The position numbers were made by a program, and so were the translations under genes. Positions 32,996-41,089 of a DNA stretch of 64,000 bases are shown here, one piece after another. Source of the stretch: an uncultured Oscillospiraceae bacterium (GTDB lineage Bacteria; Bacillota; Clostridia; Oscillospirales; Oscillospiraceae); assembly GCA_947627325.1 (NCBI GenBank), contig CANQVO010000005.1, positions 98,876 through 162,875 of the forward strand. The letters are read 5' to 3'. Below the pieces are notes generated by a model, which saw nothing but the letters and a program-made list of their open reading frames with translations, had not been told where the DNA came from and did no database searches. Each line of letters opens with the position of its first letter. Within the stretch, counting starts at the first letter, position 1.

Positions 32996-34339
32996 TCACG
33001 GCATAGGCGCCCACACGGGGATGGCGGTGGGGATATAGGGCTCCTTGCCCACGATGCTGGGGATGAAGGTGCTGATCTGGGGGACGTAGCTCACCAACAG
33101 CAGGGCGATGATCATGCACAGATAGAAGGGCAGAGTGGCCTTGACCACCTTCTCCATGGGCGTCTTGCCCACGGCGGAGCCGATGAACAGCACCGCGCCC
33201 ACCGGCGGGGTGAGCAGGCCGATGCCGCAGTTGAGCACCACCATGATCCCAAACTGCACCGGGTCCAGCCCGCACACGCCGGTGGCGATGGGCAGGAGGA
33301 TGGGGGTGGCGATGAGGATGATGGGGGCCATGTCCATGATACAGCCCAGCACCAGCAGGATGAGGTTGAGCAGGAGGATGAGGATGATCCGGTTGTCGGT
33401 GACCCCCACGATGGCGTTGGCCGCCAGGCTGGGCACGTGGAGCAGGGTCAGGCAGTAGCCAAAGGCGGAGGAGGTGGCGATGAGGATGAGCACGATGGCC
33501 AGGGTGTTGACGCACTCGCCAAAGGCATCCCACACGCCCTTCCAGTTCACGCCCTTATAGATGAACACCGACACGATCAGGGAGTAGATCACCGCGATGG
33601 CGGCGGACTCGGTGGCGGTGAACACGCCGCCGACCACCCCCACCACCACGATGATGATGGCGGCCAGGGCCCAGAAGGAGGTGAGCAGCTGCTTGAAGAA
33701 GTTCACCAGGCTGAACCGCTCCCCCTTGGGGTAGTTGCGCTTGACGGAGATGATGTAGGACCCCACCATCAGCGCCACCGCCAGCACCGCGGCGGGGAGG
33801 TAGCCCGCCAGGAAGAGGGCGCCCACGGAGATGCCACCGGCGGTGGTGGCGTAGATGACCATGTTGTGGCTGGGGGGCACCAACAGCCCCTCGCAGGAGG
33901 AGGTGATGGTGACGGCGGTGGAGAAGTCGGCGTCATAGCCCTGGTCCACCATCATGGGGATGAGCAGGGAGCCCAGGGAGGCGGTGTCCGCGGAGGCGGA
34001 GCCGGAGATGCCGCCGAAGAAGTAGGAGGCCACGATGTTCACCATGGCCAGGCCGCCCCGCATCCAGCCCACCAGGGAGTTGGCCAGGGCGATGAGCTTG
34101 TCGGAGATGCCCCCCTTGCCCATGAGCACGCCCATGGTGATGAAGAAGGGCACGGCCATCAGGCTGTAACTCCACACGCCCCGGACCATCTGCTGGGCCA
34201 GGGTGGTCAGGTCCTGCCCCATGGTCACCAGGCAGAGGACGGAGGACAGACCCACCGCGTAGGCGATGGGGAAGCGCAGAAGGATCATCACGAGAAAGCT
34301 CCCCAGGAGCACGATAATACCTAAGGTTTCCGGGTTCAT
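32996..34339 (-). CDS. TRAP transporter large permease (DctM)
   Basis: 447-residue integral membrane subunit with about 12 hydrophobic segments. Typical DctM features are the start LGIIVLLGSFLVMILLRFPIAYAVG, MGKGGISDKLIALANSLVGW, and SGSASADTASLGSLLIPMM, the highly conserved Ser/Ala/Asp stretch of the family. It would import a uronate with a cation gradient together with DctQ and DctP. It overlaps dctQ by 4 bases (ATGA). Confidence 0.95.
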   Translation of the reverse strand: MNPETLGIIVLLGSFLVMILLRFPIAYAVGLSSVLCLVTMGQDLTTLAQQMVRGVWSYSLMAVPFFITMGVLMGKGGISDKLIALANSLVGWMRGGLAMVNIVASYFFGGISGSASADTASLGSLLIPMMVDQGYDADFSTAVTITSSCEGLLVPPSHNMVIYATTAGGISVGALFLAGYLPAAVLAVALMVGSYIISVKRNYPKGERFSLVNFFKQLLTSFWALAAIIIVVVGVVGGVFTATESAAIAVIYSLIVSVFIYKGVNWKGVWDAFGECVNTLAIVLILIATSSAFGYCLTLLHVPSLAANAIVGVTDNRIILILLLNLILLVLGCIMDMAPIILIATPILLPIATGVCGLDPVQFGIMVVLNCGIGLLTPPVGAVLFIGSAVGKTPMEKVVKATLPFYLCMIIALLLVSYVPQISTFIPSIVGKEPYIPTAIPVWAPMP

Positions 34340-34875
34340 ACCGTCTCACCCTCCTTTTCCGCCGGCACAAAGAACGCCTTGATGTGGTTGTAGATGGACT
34401 CCAGCTCGAAGATCATCATGCCCACGCCGGCCACCGGGATGGGGAAGTACATCCAAAACCGGCTCAGCCAGGGCATGGACTCGTACTTGCCGAACTTGGC
34501 CAGGGGCGACTGGCACATCTTCCAGCCGTAGTAGAGGAAGATCACGCCCAGGACCAGCACCGCCACGTCCGCCAGCACGTCCAGGACCTTCAGCAGGGTC
34601 TTGGGCAGGTAGCGGTCCAGGGCGGTCATGCGGATGTGGGCGCCGTTGCGGATGGCCAGGGTGGCGGAGAGCACCGCCATGTAGACCATGCAGGTGAGCA
34701 CCACCTGCTCGGTCCAGGCGGGGTCGGGGATGAAGGGGACGTACCGCCCCAGCACCGCGAAGGAGGTGACCAGGATGTCGATGATCAAAAGCACCTTACA
34801 GACGAACAGGATCACCTTGTACGCCACGTCGTAGACCGGGCGTATCTTGTCCAAAGCGACAAACACTTTCGGCAT
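34336..34875 (-). CDS. TRAP transporter small permease (DctQ)
   Basis: 179 residues with four membrane segments. The family core WTEQVVLTCMVYMAVLSATLAIRNGAHIRM (Trp-Thr-Glu and Gly-Ala-His features) is clear. Lies between the DctP and DctM genes, as in most TRAP operons. Confidence 0.93.
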   Translation of the reverse strand: MPKVFVALDKIRPVYDVAYKVILFVCKVLLIIDILVTSFAVLGRYVPFIPDPAWTEQVVLTCMVYMAVLSATLAIRNGAHIRMTALDRYLPKTLLKVLDVLADVAVLVLGVIFLYYGWKMCQSPLAKFGKYESMPWLSRFWMYFPIPVAGVGMMIFELESIYNHIKAFFVPAEKEGETV

Positions 34876-34978
34876 AGGAGATCGCGCGCTCCTTTCCTTT
34901 TGAAAATGAGCGGCGGGAGCACAGGAGATGCCCTGCGCTCCCGTCGCGGAGGTCTAGGTTCAGTTATGGATCAGGCGT

Positions 34979-36034
34979 TCAGGGGGCCATGTCCAGGATC
35001 TGCTGATACAGATCGTCGTTGCCGTTGAGGTTGGCGGTGACCACGTCGGCGCAGGCCTCGGCCCAGGCGCTCTTGTCGGGCACGTCCACCACGTTGATGC
35101 CCTCGTCGATGAGCTCCTGGAGGACCTCGTCCTCGGCGGCCTGGGAGTTCTCGGCGTTCTTGTTGGAGGCGTAGGCGGCGGCCTCCATCACCCAGCCCTG
35201 CTGCTCCTCAGAGAGCTTGTTCCAGGCGTTGTCGGTGATGACCAGCTGCACCGCGCCCAGGGTGTGGCCGTCCAGCAGGAGGTTGGGGGCCACTTCCTGG
35301 AAGGCGTTGGACTTGTAGTTGGCGATGGGCTGCTCCGCGCCGTCGCACACGCCGGTCTGGAGGCCGGAGTACAGCTCGTTGAAGTTGACCACCGTGGGGC
35401 TGGCGCCCAGGCCCTTGACCAGGCCGGTCATCACGGGGTCCTCAGAGACGCGGATCTTCTGGCCCTTCAGGTCGTCGATGCCGCTCACCGGGGTCTTGAA
35501 GAAGAAGTGACGGAAGCCCTCCTCGCCGTAGCACAGGCCCCGCAGGGGCAGGCCGACTTCCTGGGGCTCGTTGAGGAACTCCTGAGCCAGGTCGCTGTTG
35601 GCGAAGGCCCAGAAGTGATCCCGGGAGACGAAGGTGTAGGGCAGGCTCAGCAGGGTAGCCTTGGTGCAGCCGTAACTGCTCAGGGCGAAGGCGGAGATGC
35701 GGGAGATGTCCACGGAGGTGCCGCCGCCCAGGATGCCGTCCAGGATCTGGGCCTCGTTGCCCAGGACGCCGTTGGGCTGGAGGTCGATGGTCACCTGGCC
35801 GCCGGAGAGCTCCTCCACCTTGTCCTTAAAGTCCTGGGCCAGCTGGCCCACGATGGTGTCCAGGGGGTTGACCTCGGCGTAGACCAGGGTGACAGAGCCG
35901 CTCGTGGCGGGCTGGTTGCCCTCTGCGGGGGGCTGTTCGCTGTCGTCCCCGGCGGTCTTTCCGCCGCCGGAACAGGCGGCCAGAGCCAGGACCATGACCA
36001 GGGCCAACAGCAGGGCGAGAATACGCTTCTTCAT
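34979..36034 (-). CDS. TRAP transporter substrate-binding lipoprotein (DctP)
   Basis: 351 residues. Signal peptide with lipobox LALAAC, a Gly/Asp/Glu linker, then the DctP fold with PYTFVSRDHFWAFANSDL and the conserved Arg region LKGQKIRVSEDPV followed by GASPTVVNFNELYSGLQTGVCDGAEQP, which binds the substrate carboxylate. ATG at 36034 was chosen because AAGGAGG is 7 bases upstream; ATG at 36040 is too close. A promoter and palindromic operator lie upstream. Substrate likely a hexuronate from context. Confidence 0.93.
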   Translation of the reverse strand: MKKRILALLLALVMVLALAACSGGGKTAGDDSEQPPAEGNQPATSGSVTLVYAEVNPLDTIVGQLAQDFKDKVEELSGGQVTIDLQPNGVLGNEAQILDGILGGGTSVDISRISAFALSSYGCTKATLLSLPYTFVSRDHFWAFANSDLAQEFLNEPQEVGLPLRGLCYGEEGFRHFFFKTPVSGIDDLKGQKIRVSEDPVMTGLVKGLGASPTVVNFNELYSGLQTGVCDGAEQPIANYKSNAFQEVAPNLLLDGHTLGAVQLVITDNAWNKLSEEQQGWVMEAAAYASNKNAENSQAAEDEVLQELIDEGINVVDVPDKSAWAEACADVVTANLNGNDDLYQQILDMAP

Positions 36035-36109
36035 GTTCATTCCTCCTTGAATGATAGTTTGGGGGTCCCTCCCCCGGGCCGGGCTTCTCCCGGCCCTTTA
36101 CACAGTCTT

Positions 36110-36139
36110 ATTTTACCAGCCATGCCCCCTCCCTGTCTA
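36110..36139 (-). promoter_or_regulatory. Promoter of the TRAP/uxu operon
   Basis: Minus strand: TAGACA, 18-base spacer, TAAAAT, 76 bases before dctP. The -35 abuts the ExuR/UxuR-like palindrome. Confidence 0.65.
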
Positions 36140-36152
36140 CTAGTATACTAGT
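36139..36152. promoter_or_regulatory. Palindromic operator, ExuR/UxuR-like
   Basis: Perfect palindrome ACTAGTATACTAGT. The core GTATAC with flanking pyrimidine/purine resembles the E. coli ExuR/UxuR consensus TTGGTATACCAA. It sits against the -35 of the TRAP promoter and in front of the divergent YcxB-uxaC pair, so one regulator could control both arms. Confidence 0.75.
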
Positions 36153-36269
36153 CAAAATTTGCCCGGGCTTTTTGTGCATTTCACCAAAAAATGCCGGGGG
36201 CTCTTGCGCTTTTGTCTCCAAAATATAATAATGTTAGGGTAAAAATATGCCATCGGAAGGAGGTCCCCT

Positions 36270-36827
36270 ATGGCCCGCGCCCCGCTCACCCTCCAGACCC
36301 ACCTCACCGCCCAGGGCTTTCGGGAGTTCTACCTGTTCGACGTGCTGGGCCGGACCCGCGCCTGGCGGCGCCCGGTGCTCTTCGCCGGGATCCTGTGCGC
36401 CGCCGGGGCGGTCTGCTTCGCCTTTCAGGCCCGTCAGCGGGGGGCCGCCGCGCTGGGGCTGGTGCTGGTGGTGGTGGGGTTGGGACTGCCCCTGGCCTTC
36501 TTCGGCAGTATCCGCCGCTTCCTGTCCAGCCAGATCCAGCGCCTGGGCCTGAAGGACGCCCCCAAGGCCATCGCCACCGTCACCCTGGCGGAGGACGGGA
36601 TCGTGGTGGAGGGCGGGCCGGAACCCCTGCGCTACGGCTGGGAGGACGTGGTCATGGCCTACCGCGCGCCCCTGGCGGTGTACCTCTACGTGGGGGAGAA
36701 CCAGGCCCACCTCCTGCCCCACGCCGACGCCGGCGGGCCGGAGGTGGTGTGGGACCTCCTGCGGGACCACCTTCCCCCGGAGCGGATGGAGGACCGCTGT
36801 AAGCGCGCCCGCAGGGCCGGGGCGTGA
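36270..36827 (+). CDS. YcxB-like membrane protein
   Basis: 185 residues with two adjacent membrane segments (about 36-54 and 62-80) and a C-terminal cytosolic domain of the YcxB type (ATVTLAEDGIVVEGG then RYGWEDVVMAYRAPLAVYLYV). Function unknown for the family. It starts behind GAAGGAGG and lies between the divergent hexuronate operator and uxaC, 52 bases before that gene, so it may be co-expressed with uronate catabolism. Confidence 0.82.
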   Translation: MARAPLTLQTHLTAQGFREFYLFDVLGRTRAWRRPVLFAGILCAAGAVCFAFQARQRGAAALGLVLVVVGLGLPLAFFGSIRRFLSSQIQRLGLKDAPKAIATVTLAEDGIVVEGGPEPLRYGWEDVVMAYRAPLAVYLYVGENQAHLLPHADAGGPEVVWDLLRDHLPPERMEDRCKRARRAGA

Positions 36828-36879
36828 CCGCCCCGTGTTTCAGGAGAGGAATTTATTTTAAGGAAAGGAGCACCACCCT

Positions 36880-38313
36880 ATGAAACCCTTTATGGACAAA
36901 GACTTCCTGCTGGAGACCGAGACCGCCAAGCACCTGTTCCACGACTACGCCGAGAAAATGCCCCTGTGCGACTACCACTGCCACATCCCGCCCCGGGAGA
37001 TCTACGAAAACCGCAAGTTCGAGGACCTGTGCCAGGTGTGGCTGGGGGGCGAGAACCCGGACGGCACCTTCTTCGGCGACCACTACAAGTGGCGGGTCAT
37101 GCGCTCCCACGGCATCGACGAGGAGTACATCACCGGCCACAAGCCGGGCATCGAGCGGCTGGAGAAGTTCGCCCAGGCGTTGCAGATGGCCATCGGCAAC
37201 CCCATGTTCCACTGGTGCAACCTGGAGCTTCGCAAGTTCTTCGGCTACGACGGCGTGCTGGGCCCCAAGACGGTGCGGGAGGTTTGGGACCTTGCCAAGG
37301 ACAAGCTGCAAAACGACCCCAAGATGACCGTCCGGGGCCTGATCGAGCAGTCCAACGTGGCCTTCATCGGCACCACCGACGACCCCATCGACTCCCTGGA
37401 GTGGCATGAGAAGATCGCCGCCGACCCCACCATCACCTTCACCGTGGCCCCCTCCTACCGGCCCGACAAGGCCATCAACATCAACAAAGAGGGCTTCCAG
37501 GACTACATGGCCGCCCTGGCCAAGAGCGTGGGCAAGGCCAGCCTGGACACCCTGGAGGACGTGAAGGCGGCGCTGACGGAGCGGCTGGAGTTCTTCGTGG
37601 CCCACGGCTGCCGGGCCACCGACCACGGCCTGGACTACATCCCCTTCCGCCCCGTCTCCGACGCCGAGGCCAACGCCGCCTACCAAAAGGCCATGTCCGG
37701 CAAGGCGGTCACCCTGGAGGAGGCCGAGGGCTACCAGACCGCCGTGCTCATGCACCTGGGCCGGGAGTACCACCGCCTGGGCATCGTCATGCAGCTCCAC
37801 TACTCCTGCCTGCGGAACATGAACGAGCGGATGTACCGCCGCCTGGGGGTGGACACCGGCTTTGACATGATCGCCCAGAACACCTGCGGCGGCGATATCG
37901 CCCGGCTCCTCTCCGCCCTGGACATGACAGGCGAGTGCCCCAAGACCATCCTCTACTCCCTCAACCCCGCCGACAACGAGCAGCTGGGCACCCTCCTGGG
38001 CGTCTTCCAGGGCACCGAGGTCCCCGGCAAGATCCAGCAGGGCTCCGCCTGGTGGTTCAACGACACCAAGACCGGCATGGAGGAGCAGATGAAGTCCCTG
38101 GCCAACCTGGGCCTGCTGGGCAACTTTGTGGGCATGCTCACCGACTCCCGCTCCTTCCTCTCCTACGCCCGGCACGACTACTTCCGCCGCATCTTCTGCA
38201 ACCTGGTGGGCAACTGGGTGGAGAACGGCGAGTACCCCAACGACGAAGAGGCCCTGAAGACCATCGTGGAGGGCGTCTGCTTCAACAACGCCAAGCGGTA
38301 CTTCAACCTCTAA
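36880..38313 (+). CDS. uxaC: Glucuronate isomerase
   Basis: 477-residue enzyme of the amidohydrolase-like fold converting D-glucuronate to D-fructuronate (and galacturonate to tagaturonate), the entry step of the pathway. The N-terminal metal motif CDYHCHIPPREIYENRKF and the C-terminal LTDSRSFLSYARHDYFRRI are hallmarks. GAAAGGAG precedes ATG. With UxuB and UxuA on the opposite strand it gives a complete route to 2-keto-3-deoxygluconate; kinase and aldolase for later steps are not in the window. Confidence 0.97.
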   Translation: MKPFMDKDFLLETETAKHLFHDYAEKMPLCDYHCHIPPREIYENRKFEDLCQVWLGGENPDGTFFGDHYKWRVMRSHGIDEEYITGHKPGIERLEKFAQALQMAIGNPMFHWCNLELRKFFGYDGVLGPKTVREVWDLAKDKLQNDPKMTVRGLIEQSNVAFIGTTDDPIDSLEWHEKIAADPTITFTVAPSYRPDKAININKEGFQDYMAALAKSVGKASLDTLEDVKAALTERLEFFVAHGCRATDHGLDYIPFRPVSDAEANAAYQKAMSGKAVTLEEAEGYQTAVLMHLGREYHRLGIVMQLHYSCLRNMNERMYRRLGVDTGFDMIAQNTCGGDIARLLSALDMTGECPKTILYSLNPADNEQLGTLLGVFQGTEVPGKIQQGSAWWFNDTKTGMEEQMKSLANLGLLGNFVGMLTDSRSFLSYARHDYFRRIFCNLVGNWVENGEYPNDEEALKTIVEGVCFNNAKRYFNL

Positions 38314-38332
38314 GCCCCCCGCGAAGCAAACC

Positions 38333-38363
38333 AAAACCCCGCCCGTAAAAGGGCGGGGTTTTT
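38333..38363 (+). terminator. Terminator of uxaC
   Basis: AAAACCCCGCCC, 6-base loop GTAAAA, GGGCGGGGTTTTT. Marks the end of the recognisable host operon. Confidence 0.92.
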
Positions 38364-38426
38364 CCTCTCAACAGGGCGTGAGCGCTTGCCCACACTGGGC
38401 AAAGGTCGCGCCTCCCGGCGCGGGGG

Positions 38427-38474
38427 CCAGGACCATTTCTCTTTTCTCCGCAGAGAAAAGAGAAACGGTCCTGG
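38427..38474. repeat. 22-bp inverted repeat with one mismatch
   Basis: Arms begin CCAGGACC and end GGTCCTGG around the pyrimidine run TCTCTTTTCTC and its complement; loop CGCA. No T-run follows, so it is not a normal terminator. It lies just outside the AT-rich element DNA. Confidence 0.8.
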
Positions 38475-38996
38475 ACTCCAAAGAGAAAAGAAAGGGCTTA
38501 GTATTGAAGCCCCTCCCTCTCCCACTCGGCGGCCCGGATTAGCTGGATTGCCAGTGGAAGATGCCGCCTTTGGCGGCGCGATGCCGTCCGGGAATAGGAG
38601 TAGCTCTCCTACCCCTGCCGCCGCGGCCGCCTCTGTGGACTAGGACTAAAGGGCCGTTTTCCTTGCCCTTCGCCTTTCGCCGGTCAACCACCTCTTTGTT
38701 GGTCGTTCCCTTGTTGGATGGGCGGGGAATTCCCTGTCCATCCAACTCCGACCTTTGGGAGATGAAATGGAATGAAAAAAATAATATTGTTTATCTGAAA
38801 TATTTTGTAAGAACCCGCAAAACCTTGTGAAACAGCGCATTACGCCGCATTTCCTGACAACAGTCCACCCCAATTACTACGAATTTACTACCAGGGGATG
38901 AGCTTTGATACGACGAAACACCGGGAAATGCGGACATACGGTTTTGCGCCACCCTTTGAACTACCCTCTAAAATCACATATTGCCCGACTGGATAG

Positions 38997-39029
38997 GCCG
39001 TCTTTTCACTGTTGAAAAGGCGGCTTTTT
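38997..39029 (+). terminator. Terminator-like hairpin in the parA leader
   Basis: GCCGTCTTTTCA, loop CTGT, TGAAAAGGCGGC, then TTTTT, 67 bases before parA. Flanked by GGATAGGC and CTATGCCCG, a frame repeated before the giant adhesin gene; may be an attenuator. Confidence 0.7.
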
Positions 39030-39095
39030 CTATGCCCGTACATAGCCGTCTGTTTCGCCGCAGGCGGCTAAATCTACGAAAGGAGGAAACCCCAA

Positions 39096-39917
39096 ATGGC
39101 GAAACCAAAAGTGTTGAGTGTAGCAAATCAAAAGGGCGGAGTTGGCAAAAGCACGACAGTCTATAACCTGGGGGCCGGTTTTGCGCTGGAAGGAAAGAAA
39201 GTCCTGCTGCTGGACGTAGACCCCCAGGGTGATCTCACCAAGATGCTGGGCCAGCGCAAGCCCCACGACCTGCCCCTGACCCTTGCCAACGCCATGAACG
39301 ACGTTGTGGCCGGGACGATGCCCCGCGACCACCCGGAGATCATGCACCACCATGAGGGCTTTGACTTTGTTCCGGGAAACCGCAGCCTGTCCGCCGTAGA
39401 GGTAGGGCTGGTGAACGTGATGAGCCGGGAAACGGTGCTGCGTCAGTATGTGGACAGCGTAAAGCGGGATTATGACTATGTTCTGCTGGACTGCCGCCCC
39501 TCGCTGGGGATGCTGGTCATCAACGCCCTGTCTGCGTCGGACTATGTGCTTGTCCCCGTCCAGGCGGACTATCTGGCAGCGGAGGACATGACGGAGCTGG
39601 TGGGGACGGTGCGAAGCATCCAGCGTCAGATCAACCCCCGGCTGAAAATCGGCGGCGTGTTCCTGACGATGGCGAATGAAACCACGTTCCGCAAGGACAT
39701 TGTGAACAGCGTCAAATCCAACTTTGGGCGGCACCTGCCTGTGATGGACACGGTGATCCCAGCAACGGTACGGCTGGCGGAGGTCAGCACAGCAGACAAG
39801 AGCATATTCCAGTACGAACCCAGGGGACGGGCGGCGGACGCCTACCGCAAACTGACAAAGGAGGTGCTGGACATTGGCAGCAAAGAGCGCAGCCGGACTT
39901 CTGACCTCAGTCGGTGA
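39096..39917 (+). CDS. parA: ParA-family partition ATPase
   Basis: 273 residues. Deviant Walker A KGGVGKST at 13-20, Walker A' LLLDVDPQGD, and Walker B-like YVLLDCRPSLGM. No N-terminal helix-turn-helix, as in element- or chromosome-type Soj proteins. GAAAGGAGG is upstream. The last 44 bases overlap parB. Such pairs stabilise excised ICEs or plasmids. Its C-terminal tail (KERSRTSDLSR) is shared DNA with the start of ParB. Confidence 0.95.
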   Translation: MAKPKVLSVANQKGGVGKSTTVYNLGAGFALEGKKVLLLDVDPQGDLTKMLGQRKPHDLPLTLANAMNDVVAGTMPRDHPEIMHHHEGFDFVPGNRSLSAVEVGLVNVMSRETVLRQYVDSVKRDYDYVLLDCRPSLGMLVINALSASDYVLVPVQADYLAAEDMTELVGTVRSIQRQINPRLKIGGVFLTMANETTFRKDIVNSVKSNFGRHLPVMDTVIPATVRLAEVSTADKSIFQYEPRGRAADAYRKLTKEVLDIGSKERSRTSDLSR

Positions 39918-40833
39918 GCTTTTCACCACCCAGGAGGAACGGGACAACGCCCAGCGCAGCTATATGATCGACCTGCCCGCCGCCGAGATCAGCGACTTTC
40001 CCGACCACCCGTTTAAGGTACGGATGGACGTGGAAATGGAGCAGATGGTGGAGAGCGTCAGGGAGCGGGGCGTCCTCTCCCCCGTACTGGTGCGGCCTAT
40101 GCCGGACGGCAGTTATCAGATGGTGTCCGGCCACCGGCGCAAGCGGGCGGCGGAGTTAGCGGGCTTGCCCACACTACCCTGCATCGTCCGGGAGCTGACC
40201 GATGATGAAGCCATCATTATCATGGTGGACAGCAATCTCCAACGGGAAAAGGTTTTGCCGTCAGAAAGGGCGTTTGCTTATAAGATGAAGTTAGACGCCA
40301 TGAAGCGGCAAGGTCAACGGACAGATTTAACTTCTGCAAACGATTTGCAGAAGTTGGTACAAGGTCAGACGAGCCGGGAAAGTATTGCAAAAAAGGCCGG
40401 AACCAGCCATGAAACTATACGGCTATATATTCGTTTAACCAATCTTATCCCGGAACTTCTGGATATGGTGGACAATTCTGTGCTGAAAGAGAACGACAGG
40501 CTGCAAATGGCCCTACGCCCCGCCGTGGAGCTGTCCTATTTGGCAGAGAACGAGCAAAACGCTTTGGTGGAAGCTATGGAGAGTGAGGACTGCACCCCTT
40601 CTCACGCCCAGGCAATCAAAATCAGGGATTTTTCTGAAAAGGGCAAACTGAATCCCGCAGTAATTCAGTCCATCTTGCAGGAGGAAAAGCCCAATCAGGT
40701 GGAGCAATTCAAGATACCCCGGAACCGCATCGACAAGTTTTTCCCTGCGGGGACGCCCGCACAGAAGATCGAGGATACCATCGTGAAGGCGTTGGAGATG
40801 TACCGCAGGCGGGAAAGGGCGATGGAACGATGA
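39874..40833 (+). CDS. parB: ParB/Spo0J-family partition protein
   Basis: 319 residues. ParB/sulfiredoxin-like N-terminal domain with VSGHRRKRAAELAG and CTP-binding-type motif NLQREKVLPSERAFAYK, followed by a KorB-like helix-turn-helix (SIAKKAGTSHETIRLYIRL) and a C-terminal dimerisation region. TTG start with AAAGGAGG 9 bases upstream, inside parA. A parS site could not be identified with certainty, though GTGAAACA, a half of the classical parS, occurs at about 38826. Confidence 0.94.
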   Translation: MAAKSAAGLLTSVGELFTTQEERDNAQRSYMIDLPAAEISDFPDHPFKVRMDVEMEQMVESVRERGVLSPVLVRPMPDGSYQMVSGHRRKRAAELAGLPTLPCIVRELTDDEAIIIMVDSNLQREKVLPSERAFAYKMKLDAMKRQGQRTDLTSANDLQKLVQGQTSRESIAKKAGTSHETIRLYIRLTNLIPELLDMVDNSVLKENDRLQMALRPAVELSYLAENEQNALVEAMESEDCTPSHAQAIKIRDFSEKGKLNPAVIQSILQEEKPNQVEQFKIPRNRIDKFFPAGTPAQKIEDTIVKALEMYRRRERAMER

Positions 40834-41028
40834 ACGTCACACCTGGGGGGCAGTCTGCCCTTTTGCGGCCCTGGCATTTTCCACGCCCTCCCCCTCTCAC
40901 ACTCTCCCCCTCCGAACCTGCTGTACCTGCTGAAAAGAAAGGCTCTGCCCATCCTTTTTTCAGCCGGTAAAAACCTTTGGAGAGAAGCGCGCCAGCGCAC
41001 GAACCATCAAACACCGGGCACCGTTTGA

Positions 41029-41054
41029 CCCCGTGGACGCCACGGGGCTTTTTT
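41029..41054 (+). terminator. Terminator after the parAB operon
   Basis: CCCCGTGG, loop ACG, CCACGGGG, C and six T, located 36 bases before the next gene. A weaker stem with T-run lies at 40929-40964. Confidence 0.85.
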
Positions 41055-41089
41055 GCGCCCAAAATCAACAACATGGAGGTAATTTATCT

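Larger units (their letters stand above)
38364..39095. other. 730-base gene-free junction between host operon and mobile element
   Basis: No credible coding sequence. It changes from GC-rich host-like sequence (to about 38750) to AT-rich sequence. It holds a 22-bp near-perfect inverted repeat (38427-38474), a GTTGGATGG/CCATCCAAC pair around GGGAATTCCC (38713-38746), two TTACTAC direct repeats near 38874-38892, nested inverted repeats (38817-38947) and a terminator-like leader before parA. Candidate site of the element end, parS or oriT; none can be proven from sequence alone. Confidence 0.6.

Noticed and set aside
30812..34324. 1170-codon plus-strand frame across uxuB, uxuA and dctM
   Set aside because: It is a shadow of three well-supported minus-strand genes, with His/Gly/Asp bias and no motif.
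38366..38760. Insertion sequence at the element border
   Set aside because: No transposase, terminal inverted repeat pair or target duplication could be identified.
38386..38830. Short plus-strand open frames between uxaC and parA
   Set aside because: No ribosome sites, no coding bias, and they cross the structured repeats.
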